DNA from: Amphiura filiformis
Lineage: Eukaryota > Echinodermata > Ophiuroidea > Amphilepidida > Amphiuridae
Assembly: GCF_039555335.1 (NCBI RefSeq)
Contig: NC_092628.1
Span: forward strand, 57,089,547-57,153,546
DNA length: 64,000 nucleotides
Direction of reading: 5' to 3'
In this document: in pieces, positions 53,958 to 64,000 of the stretch
Layout: every line of letters begins with the position of its first letter
How positions within the stretch are numbered: the first letter of the stretch is position 1
Position numbers and translations under genes: made by a program
The notes under the pieces: generated by a model
Databases searched by the model: none
The model's input: the letters and a program-made list of their open reading frames with translations, nothing else
What the model was told of the DNA's origin: nothing

Positions 53958-55289
53958 TCATAATTTTGGAACCCGCATGCTCTGGTTGATTTCATATGAA
54001 TCATTTACATAGATAATCATATTTATCTTGTCATATTTATCATCTTAATCGAGGTGACCCGTTTCAAACCAGCGGCACGTCAGACGGGAGCAAAGTCGAC
54101 TACCAAACCCAAACCTGGATTAATGCTCAAAGCTTACACAATGCATTGTATCGTTCAAATAAAATGGAAACAGGACAGGCTGTTTTTGTCAATCCTGAGG
54201 TTTTGTTTGCTTGTTTAGCAATTTATATAGACTCATACAAGGTATTTCTCAAAAATTTTAAACAATTATTTTTGGATTAAAAAAAAGGATATCGAAAATA
54301 TTATTTCATTTGTGGTGTGTAGCATGAAGTCAGGATTTTTTACTGTGTGATTTAGATATTTTGTCTTATAAGTGACAGTCAATTACTGGGGCATGCCAAC
54401 ATTCACTTGGTCAAATTTCTATACATTGAACCCAAGAGGTATTCACCACACCACGCTATATGTATAGGGAAAAGTAGACCAACTAGGATTTTCCATACTT
54501 TATGTAACACCATTATCTTCGTTATGACATATACAGGTTGGTACAACATTAAATATACAATTTAGAAAATAGTATTACACAAACATATCACTTATTGATT
54601 GTATTGAGTTTTGCTTCGTCGTCAAGGTAATTTTTTAAGCTACTGCTTAAGCTTTGTTTCAATAAAATTGGTGGTCTACAAGTGAAGATGTGGCCAATTG
54701 TGTTGTGCTAAAACAGCTTCGGCCACTTTGGTGTCTTTGTGTAGCAAAAGTGACTGAATTGATTTTAATCATCTGGTCGGTGCTCTTAAGATGGGTAATT
54801 TTAAACAATGTGGCATTTGAAGTGGTATTTACTGATGTCAATTAAGTGAAAGACAAACATAAAAACCTTTGTTCTTGTTCCAATTTTTGTTCTGAGATCT
54901 TTGACAATAAGCATGGGAGTTCATTTTACGCGGTACAAACTTGATATGTGCGATCATAGCAAAAAAGGTGACGCAACTCGGGCGATTAGGTAAAATCGGG
55001 CATAGCGTTAAACCTGAACTAGGAAAGATACCAAGTAAAGTTTTTCTTTTAGCCAAGATATTGCTGATTATATACTGCATATTACATTTACGCCGTGATC
55101 CCACTGATCTTATTTTTTGAAAGCAAAAATGCAATAGCTAATCATAAAATCGATTTTACACGATGGAAGCTTGATATGCGCGAAAATGTTAAAAGTGGTC
55201 CAACTCTTTTTTTGGACGATAGTAAACTAGTAAAGAAATCAAGTATAAAGTGTTTCTGTAAACCAAGATATTATTGGATCCACTACATA
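53958..55289. other. Actin upstream region and spacer; no gene recognised
   Basis: About 1.3 kb upstream of the actin promoter. No second CArG box, exon or element was recognised; short open frames lack family features. Confidence 0.4.
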
Positions 55290-55291
55290 TA

Positions 55292-56559
55292 CACTACGCA
55301 AAAAAAGTTTCTTAATGGTCAGGAAATTTACCCACTATTAAAATCTAGCGACTAATTTTGTACGTTGCAAAAAATTGCAAAAAGGTCTATTCAAGTTTTC
55401 AGCATAAAAGAACACAAACAACAACAAATATGCAGATAACATTTTTGTTTACTTGCTGAGCACAGTTCTGGCATCATACTGATGGGCGGATGCGTGTTTG
55501 GAGAGAAAGGGGCCATGACAGATTAGATGACGAGCGTGTGCAACAGCGAGAGCAATTTGGAGGAGGTAGCATTATGGTGTGGGCGGGAATCTGCGAAGAA
55601 GGAAAGACTAAGTCCCGAGAGGAGGTATTACTGCCGACGTGTACACCAACCAAGTCCTGCAACCTGCTGTAGTCCCATATGCAGCAGCCATTGGTGCAGG
55701 ATTTTACCTGATGCAAGACAACTCAATACTACACACTGCAGCCAGGACAGCTGCATTCCTGGAAGCAGAAGGAATTGAGACACTTGAGTGGCCCTCCAGA
55801 AGCCCTGATCATATCCCCTTGGAGAACCTTTGGGATCAGCTCAAGAGACGAGTAAACAAGAAGATTAACTCTGGTGGGTTGCGTCGCATCGTTATCAACG
55901 AGTGGAACGGGATTGAACACGGTAACATTCACCGCCTCATTAGGAGCTGTAAGGGAAGTGAAGCCAACGGTGGACACACAACATTAGAGAATGAATTTGG
56001 AGAAAACCTTCTGATAATTATAAAACACTCGCTAAGCTTTTAATCTGATAAGCTGATTATCTATTTGTTTTCATGAATTGGAAGACATTCTTTGATGTAT
56101 TACTGAGCTCAATCATCTGAAATTACTGGAGCGTGAGTCACCCAGGCTGGTGGCTCAGCATAGTATTTTATTAACAGAAGGTTTTCTCCAAATTCATTTC
56201 CTAATGAAAGTTGCCAAGTACTGAAAGACTGGTAAAGAAAGAGATTAATCTCAAGTGAAGTTGGAAGCGGCAGTATGATGCCTGAAATGTGCTCAGCAAG
56301 TAAACAAAAATTTTATCTGCATGTTTGTTGTTTTTGTGTTCTTTTATGCTGAAAACTTAAGGCCTTTTAGCAATTTTTATTCTTCGACCTCGTTTACTTA
56401 CACATTCATATCTTTTCTCCGGAGTGTCGTAGGGTAGTGATTGAGGTGTCAAAATGCGCAGGACAATCCTGCGATTATTTCGCAAACGTACAAAATTAGT
56501 TGCTAGATTTTAATAGTGGGTAAATTTCCTAATCATAAAGAAACTTTTTTTGCGTATTG
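55292..56559 (+). mobile_element. Tc1/mariner-type transposon, internally deleted, with long terminal inverted repeats
   Basis: CACTACGCAAAAAAAGTTTC at the left and GAAACTTTTTTTGCGTATTG at the right, with TA at 55290-55291 and 56560-56561. The inverted repeats extend about 190 bp inward (AATTTACCCACTATTAAAAT, TTTTTGTTTACTTGCTGAGC). Between them is only the C-terminal part of a Tc1-type transposase. Confidence 0.9.
55480..56043 (+). pseudogene. Tc1-type transposase C-terminal fragment
   Basis: The first frame gives RMRVWRERGHDRL, EQFGGGSIMVWAGI and CEEGKTK. After a frame change near 55610-55640 it continues VLQPAVVPYAAAIGAGF, YLMQDNSILHTA (second catalytic Asp), GIETLEWPSRSPDHIPLENL (third catalytic residue Glu) and WDQLKRRV. 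The DNA-binding N terminus and the first catalytic Asp are missing, so the element could only move with enzyme from another copy. Confidence 0.88.
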
Positions 56560-56649
56560 TAACATTGTTGCCATGACCTTTTTGTTTCTTTTGTAAAAAT
56601 TTGTAAAATTGCAATGGTATAATTGTTATTGTTACAGTCTGTACACGTC

Positions 56650-57033
56650 TTAAAGGAAGTCTCCGGCAATCACAACATCATGCCTTATATGTTAGAAAAA
56701 TAATTGTCAAGAATTTTATTTAAAACAAACTCATATCGACCATAAAAAAACAGTCGTCTCTCAACAGGTGATATTCAAAATTCCCGTGCCGAAATTGTCT
56801 ACTGCAATGACGTAATGGTTATTTGTGCTCAAATGTCACCAGCCTCCACTGGGACGTCATTGCGCTAGACAATTTCGTCCCCCGGGAATTTTGAATATCG
56901 CGTTTTGACACACGCCTGTTTTAACTCGTTTTTAACATGAGCTTGTTTAAAATAAAACCATATGATTCGTGCTCGATAACAATTTTCCTAACATATAAGG
57001 CATAATGTTGTGATTGCCGGAGACTTCCTTTAA
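56650..57033. mobile_element. TTAA-flanked MITE with AGGAAGTCTCCGGCAATC termini
   Basis: TTAAAGGAAGTCTCCGGCAA and TTGCCGGAGACTTCCTTTAA form the ends. Arms continue over TCACAACATCATGCCTTATA and deeper (AATTTTGAATATC). TTAA on both sides suggests piggyBac-type mobilisation. Confidence 0.88.
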
Positions 57034-58414
57034 ACAGTCACCTACCTGGACAACCGATTCTTTAGAAATGCTTAGTCGCGCTAAAAGTCGATCGATACAT
57101 GTTAAAATCAGCACAATTCAGAGATACACCTTTTTGCTATGAAATTAATTTTCTCGATCAAATATAAAGCAATATTTTTTTTTCTTCAGTAATGTCAGTT
57201 AAAAACTTGGTGCTTGGATATACATTTTTTTAAATCCTGGTGTTAAAATTAAGCATCAAATTGTATCTTTTAGTGTGGGATTTTTGATTTTTATAGGCCT
57301 TGAGTTCGCCTGCGAGCTTTTTACGGAATTGATTTTTTAGCGTCTCAAACTAATATAGTTTGCTAAAGAAAGATATTTCCCACCTCTGTAAAGCACATCG
57401 TGTGGGTCTATATATTATAGTTTTGTCAGAATTTCCGTTTTTATTTTACCCTTTTTCCCTTCATGCTCTGAAAATGTCAAACTCGGTGCTTTTATCTCGT
57501 GCGCAACCAGCAGAAATAGTCGATATTTTCATTGTTGTCATCCAGGGCAATTTTCCATTGAAAAGCAAAGATCATGAAGATTGCCCGACTAGCGATTTGG
57601 TAGCCCAAATCCCCAATTGGGTTTTCTGGTAAATGAGGTGAATTTTAAAATTTGCTCCCGTGATAGCCTGCAATTTCAATTTATATGGATTCCATGATTA
57701 TGAAAACCATTTTGTCTGTCTGTGTGTTTGTTTACCTAGGTTAGTCCGTATTAAGAGACGCACGCTTGAGGTTCATGAAAATCCACGGTCCAAACCTAGA
57801 AAAATTAGCGTGTTATTATAGGGGATTTTAATCTTCAGTCCCTCCTATCTCCATGTGAATTTTGTATGACCTACCCACCTACCCACCGCCCCCCCCACCA
57901 TCGCGGGTTGCCATTTTCATTACACCCTTCAGACTTGTGTTCGGGTTTCTGTAGAGATTCATCAGTGTTCGGGTTTGTTTTTAATTTGACATGTAGGCCT
58001 ATATATAGGTCTAACCATATTTGTCATAATTAAGCGCTATACCTAAATGTATAGCTATGCTATATATTATTATGTAATATCATGTACATGTAGGCCTATA
58101 GGGTGGGGTGGGTGCAGAGGTGTGTGAGGTGGGTAGTGGGGGTGTATGTAGGGAAACTTTGGTGTGGTAATCAACACACTTTAACCATGACTTTCAATGC
58201 AAGGCTTATTGTTGCCACAAATGTGTTTTTTTTACCTGGTATTGTTTTGGCTGCTTCATTAGGGCCTATGACTTTCGGTGGGTTTCCAAAAGCAGTTTCA
58301 AACAAACACAAACAAAAGGCACCATACCCAGTCACCTTCATGACAATTGAAACACTACGTCAAGTATTAACATCCAAGTTATTCTGTTTTTAGGCAAGCA
58401 ATTTTAAATAATTG
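57034..58414. other. No gene recognised
   Basis: Spacer with short C- and G-rich runs near 57885 and 58100. Open frames at 57360-57632 and 58103-58393 have no recognisable domains. Confidence 0.4.
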
Positions 58415-58637
58415 CTTAAACAGGTTTTTGTTTAAAAACAAAAACCTGTTTAAGTTAACAATGAAAATGAATGGTTCTTATAAGGCACAATCTCTGATGA
58501 GGAACTCAAAGCGCGTAAAGCACGAAATTTACAAACAAACATAAAACAATCAATTTATAAAGATGTTTAAAACAAAAACCTGTTTAAGTTAACAATGATA
58601 ATGAACGGTTCTTATAAGCCACAATCTCTGATGGTTC
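58415..58637. repeat. 40-bp perfect palindrome followed by a direct repeat
   Basis: CTTAAACAGGTTTTTGTTTA and its exact complement form 58415-58454. The right arm plus about 45 bp (AACCTGTTTAAGTTAACAAT ... GGTTCTTATAAG) is repeated 135 bp later at about 58569-58637. Confidence 0.85.
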
Positions 58638-60612
58638 TTATAAGGACAATCTATTTCTGGCGTTTAAATAACGAAAGTCTGGGGCGTTACGCCGGGGCGT
58701 TACGAAGGTTATTTCTTTGGAAGTGTGTTCCAAACAGTTTGCTTGATCATAAAACATACAGCGTAATATAATGTTTTGTAAAAGAAAGTTTTGTTTAAAA
58801 TATTGCCCAATTGCATGTAAGCCTTCGGGCAAAGTTGTTTTCAGGAGAAGCAAATTTCAACACATTGGTCCGAATCACTCACGTGATGATGAAATATCCT
58901 CATCGTGCTGTAAACATGATCAGTATAGGAGCGCTATTAGGCCTGGGAATTTCGTTGCTATATTGAAGTTCTGGCAACACTGTATCATGCCGGTATTCCT
59001 ATTAAACCCAGGGATATCGATCCACAATGCTAGTATTATTAGCCTTATATTTCACGCGTTGATTTTGAAAAAATTTCAGCCGGTGAAAAAATGGTGAAAT
59101 CAAAACGTAAATTCTGACAAAACTATGATATATCGCTCACGGTGATGTGCGTTAGAAAGTTGGGCAAAATCCTTCATTAGCGAACTATATTACTTTGAAA
59201 AGCTAAAAGGTTGATCCAAGAAAAGGCTCGTGGGCAGAGTTTAAGCCTATCAAAATCGAAAATCTTACACGAAATGACTGAATTTCACGCCTAAGTTTAA
59301 CACTAGGATTTGAAAAAAAAATAAGTATCAAGCACTACAATTTGACCTGACATTTACTGAAAAAATAAAAATGATTGCATTTCATTTGGCCGAGAAAATT
59401 AATTTTACATTGAAAAGGTGTAACTCAAAATTTAGCTCGTTTCAACACCAAATTCGATCGTTTGTATTGCCACATTAAATGACTGAGTGAGCCTTGCTAA
59501 ACAAAAGAATCTGTTGTCCAGGTTGCTAACTGTAAAGGCGTACAAAACTTCATTATTATGATGAAGTTTCATTTGATGTGCATACATTTTTTGTTGGGGA
59601 TTGAGTTACAAAGTGGTAGAGTTGGTCCATTTTGTTGAAAGATAACGTCATGATGCACGTAGTGATCTTTAAACTATCGAAATAATGATTTGTTTCTTGC
59701 AACCAAATTGATATTCGGAGAAGTAAAACGCACTTTCTTGGAAGTGCCATCTTCAAATCCGAATGATTGCAAGGACAACAATATAGATAACCTCCGGGTT
59801 AAGGTTGAATTTTGGATTCGACCCCTATAGTACTGCTAGAGGTCACGAAAGTTCATTCAGGGGTAAACAATTTCAAAATGCTCCAATCTTGATGAAAGAT
59901 ACACCAAACATGCCAAATCATTCGTCTGATCACAAAAGTGTACAGTTTGTGCTATATCGACCTATTATTACAGAGTAAGTTATTCTATAAAAACCTCAAT
60001 TTCGGGTCAAAAGACACAGTTTGGATTATGTAGCCTACTTCATGTGTGCTTTTATGAGATAACTAAGTTGGGTCCTCCCTATGCACCAATGAAGGTTAAA
60101 TTGGGATATTAAAATAAGATTTAAACATCAAAACATATTAATGTGTTTGTTTATGTTCATTCAAATTAATGTAAATATTAAGCACAAATTAATCCAGTTA
60201 GCCCTTTGAGTTTTTTTATTTTTATTTTTTTAAATTTTGGCATGAATATGTGTAATCCTACGGAAGAATGAGTGAACTAATTAAAAACTGCAGTGCATTT
60301 CTAGATATTAATAACAAAGCATGGGTAAAATGCAGAAAAGACAACAAATTTGGAGTAATGAATTAATGTTTGGTTAGCTGTTTCAGTGTGCATATTCTCA
60401 TCATTGATGGTTTGGTGGACTGTCATGAAACATGAAGTATGTAAGCCTGATCCTAAAAATGCCTTCCACCCAAACTAATTACAAGGCCTCTTCTACTTGA
60501 AGCTGGTTTTCCTTTTTAAAGGGAATTTTTATTCCATTATTACATTTTTCAATTTCTACGAAACAAGACTCAAAGTTAGAGTTAGCTCTTCATAAAAATC
60601 GTCTCTTCTTTG
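58638..60612. other. No gene recognised
   Basis: Nearly 2 kb of spacer without an exon, repeat or RNA gene that I can support. Confidence 0.4.
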
Positions 60613-61031
60613 TACAAACTTGACATTAAGTATGGAATATTTTTCACGAAGTGCCAAGACTAATATGGAAAGGGTCTGCATCTGCATAAACCCACGGGCT
60701 AAATATTAATCGAGATGTGTCGGGAGAAAAAAAAAAAATTGTTTGATAAATAATGGGCTTATCAATACTTATTGGTATTTAGGTTCAGTACATATCACCT
60801 CAAACTTCAATCAGAACAATGTTCAGAAATTCAGACATTTTACCCTCCCCCACAAAACTCAAATGCAGTCTTCTTAAATCCGCATTTTAGACTAATTCAC
60901 TAAATTATGAGCACTCATGGAATCAAAAATTATTTGACGTCATCTCCCGACACACCCAACAAATATGCAGACCCCTTTCAGATTAGTCTTGGCACTTTGT
61001 GAAAAAATATTCCACACTTAATGTCAAGTCG
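60613..61031. mobile_element. Shorter relative of the 944-bp foldback element
   Basis: Ends ACTTGACATTAAGTATGGAA and CACACTTAATGTCAAGT are inverse and match the ends of 51311-52254, including AAATATTAATCGAGATGTGT. The centre is mostly deleted. Confidence 0.8.
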
Positions 61032-61392
61032 TATCTATCATACTAACTGCAATCCCGGCCTGCAATATACCAAAAACACGCATAGAAAGGTCATAAGTAA
61101 AGTGTAATATAAGTAAAAAACTGTATTTTAATTTCAATTCGGTATAAACATAGTTACAATACATTTGTTCGGGGAAAAATAAGGAAAATATATATTGTTT
61201 TCAAACAGTATTGTGATGATAATGTTGCCAACATATGAGAGCTCATGAACACCGCACAGCATATGCTATGAAGTTTTTCATTTGAAATCACATCACGATT
61301 ATACTGATAGAGTGGTTTTGCAAAAGAATAAATATAATTTCGTCGTAAGACGTTAGGCTTTATGGCAAATTTATTCACAATATGCCTGAGCC

Positions 61393-61758
61393 TACTCCTG
61401 GTTCCAGAAAAATACAGCACTCATTTTTGAAATAAAAAAATATTATCTTGTTTTGCCAAATGAAACATAGCTAAATCTATGATCTTTTAGATAGCTCTAA
61501 TTGGCAATAAAAGTTAAATTTTATTACTTTTGTAATTTGAAGGAAAATAGGCCAAAATCAAGCAATTTTGCATGTTTTCTTACAATTGAAGTTACAAAAT
61601 TCTAAGAATTGGCACAAGTCTAAGCATTCAAAATCTTGATTCTAGGATAAGAGTCAACTCATAACTCTAATATTTTTATGTTATTTTTGATAATTAGTTA
61701 TAAAAGATATTAGAAAATCCCAAAAAACGAGTGCTGTATTTTTCTGAAATAGGATTAA
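61393..61758. mobile_element. MITE with CAGAAAAATACAGCACTC termini
   Basis: CCAGAAAAATACAGCACTCA near 61404 is the inverse of GAGTGCTGTATTTTTCTG near 61730. It lies in the 3' flank of the second actin copy and is absent from the first. Confidence 0.74.
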
Positions 61759-61804
61759 GTCCAGTTCCATTCGCAGTAAACATTGCTCAAGTTGTCAACG
61801 AAGC

Positions 61805-62173
61805 TATTCGCCAGCGAAGTGTAATCCGATTATCACTCTGTCAACTGGATCACGCTTTTGAGTTCTGCACCACGATCGAAATGATCGCAACAAAAAGTCT
61901 ATAGAGAGTTCCCGTGTTTTCAAGCGGAACGGACTACAATAGTGTTTATAACGTGATTCGAACCGCCGTATTCCTCATTCCTTTGATTTGAAAATAACAT
62001 TTGCTAATTATTGCGCAAGTGTTGGTATTCTGAAAATTGTAAACGGAGTTTAGGTTTCCCTCCAAGATGGCGGGTAACCCAAAACACGGGAACTCTCTAT
62101 AGCATGTACTACCAATTCCAAAAGGTGCGTGATCCAGTTACCAAGGAGTTATGTAACCACTTCGCTGGCGAAT
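61805..62173. mobile_element. MITE with ATTCGCCAGCGAAGTG termini and nested inverted repeat
   Basis: ATTCGCCAGCGAAGTG at the left and CACTTCGCTGGCGAAT at the right are exact inverses, with ACTGGATCACGC / GCGTGATCCAGT inside and, nested, CTATAGAGAGTTCCCGTGTT / AACACGGGAACTCTCTATAG (61900 and 62083). Confidence 0.87.
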
Positions 62174-62649
62174 AATGGAGATAATATTTTATAGGTATTG
62201 ATTTCTTACGCCACCATTATGTACATACGCCAATTGTCTAACTAGTCAAAATCACGTCACTGGAGAGTGATTGGGAATAGTTAGACCAGCATAACCATCT
62301 TTTTATATTTTACCAGCTATTATTTACACAATTAATACCCAAAGATATTACTTATCACAAAGCAACCTATGCAATGTTTGTGGTGAAAAGACTAAAATTG
62401 GTTCTTGACTTCTGGTGCTGTTTCCATAAAACGTATTCAGGAACTTGTAGAAAGTTGAGGAGGACATTGTCGGTACACGAAATTATTTAGGGATCTTTTG
62501 AAATTAGGCTAAGGGGCCTTTATAAATACATGTATATAGGATATATCGGACTAGGTAACTGAGTGAAATTAAAGATGTCCTCAGTATAGTATCTGAAAAT
62601 AGTGAATGACATATTTGACATAAAGTCTGGTGAGTTCTGGGTTGACTCC

Positions 62650-63166
<517 letters not shown>

Positions 63167-63859
63167 CTGTAACAAGAGCGAGAAAAGGTATACATGACAT
63201 TGAGATTATGTTAAGATTGAAAATAACCGCACAATAATTCGGTACACAAGTTAGGATAGTTCAAATTTGTGAGTGGACACTACGAATGAGCCGTAAACTC
63301 GGCAAATTGTATTCTGAGATACAGTGCAAAATGTTCGTACAGGTCGTATTCATAGGTATCTCAATTAGGCGCGAAATGTTTCTCATTTGATAGCGTTTAA
63401 ACCAATCAATAATCCATCCTATTGCTGAAGAGGATAATAATCTAATTATTAAATAGCTCTAGTCTTTGTTTGCTTTGGCTAAATCCTGTTCAAGTGGTTG
63501 GTTACAATTGCATTGTATTTTGTCTAGGTATGTATAACCAACAATAACATTCCTGAGGACATTCCTGAATCTCGTTGACTTGGGGATGATTTGAAATGAC
63601 CGCCAATTATGACTTTATTACCAGCAATGTAGAAAAAGAGACACACGTAGAACCGAAAAAAGTTACCATTTTGTTGAAGGAGCAGAGTTCAACAAACCAT
63701 AACCCCGCTTCTGGATATCGTTTGAAGTCAATAAAGCTTATGATATATATTTTCTAAACACGAAATAATACAAAATTGACCGGGGCCGACTTTACGGCTG
63801 ATTCGTAGTGTTCAGACACATTCACATTATTAGATTTCACTAATCAAATTTGGTCTTAT
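63167..63859. other. Actin gene 2 intron; no upstream exon seen
   Basis: No match to actin coding exon 3 was seen between the exon and the window end. Confidence 0.5.
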
Positions 63860-64000
63860 TTAAAGGCCCATTCAGTGATCCCAGCATAAGTGCAGAAAAA
63901 ATAAAATTGAGTATAAATTGAAGTGAAGGGTAAGTCATTAATAATGTCGTTATGTATTTTTGAAATAAAACATTTGGCAAAAAACGAGGAAAACAGCAGT
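63860..64000 (+). mobile_element. Family B element, cut by window end
   Basis: AAAGGCCCATTCAGTGATCC at the start and GGCAAAAAACGAGGAAAACA at the end match the family B copies at 14894, 17190, 33253 and 34777 (inverted). Confidence 0.72.

Overview
The window is nuclear DNA from a multicellular animal: AT-rich, gene-poor, full of transposable elements, with short exons separated by GT/AG introns. The actin exon-intron layout, the netrin-G-like gene and the types of mobile element suggest a non-vertebrate deuterostome, with an echinoderm or hemichordate most likely. That placement is inference. All recognisable genes read on the minus strand, so they run from high to low coordinates.

(1) 36.1 kb to 2.9 kb: one large gene reconstructed from exons. 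Exon 1 (signal peptide plus start of a laminin N-terminal domain), exon 2 (most of the laminin N domain) and exon 3 (first laminin-type EGF) look like a netrin-G (laminet) head. Four exons further down encode a Ser/Thr-rich linker with an EGF domain, a second Cys-rich EGF-like segment, a transmembrane segment and a 22-residue tail motif that occurs twice. Intron phases agree at every junction (0, 2, 1, 1, 0, 0). A separate signal-peptide exon at 11.4 kb also ends in phase 1. It could start a short isoform lacking the laminin head, or mark a second gene. Introns hold three tandem arrays: 32-bp units (1-2622, cut by the window edge), 54-bp units (18.5-20.5 kb) and 49-bp units (21.4-30.1 kb, with an internal 2.49-kb duplication). 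They also hold many foldback/MITE elements and a Helitron-like element.

(2) 36-48 kb: no intact gene. It contains a pair of inverted MITEs around netrin-like exon 1, tRNA-derived SINE-like sequences, the 3' remnant of a LINE, a broken rhodopsin-type GPCR fragment, long hairpins, a GAAA microsatellite, and a 5'-truncated Penelope-like retroelement (reverse transcriptase plus GIY-YIG) with inverted terminal repeats and a 15-bp target-site duplication.

(3) 48.5-54 kb: a complete actin gene with four coding exons, a probable 5'UTR intron, a TATA box and a CArG box. (4) 54-61 kb: a deleted Tc1-type transposon and other foldback elements. (5) 61-64 kb: the last coding exon of a second actin gene, a duplicate of the first that includes its 3' flank. 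Each actin copy has one single-base loss in a short G/C run, and the Penelope element shows a similar break. Sequencing or assembly error must therefore be weighed against pseudogenisation.
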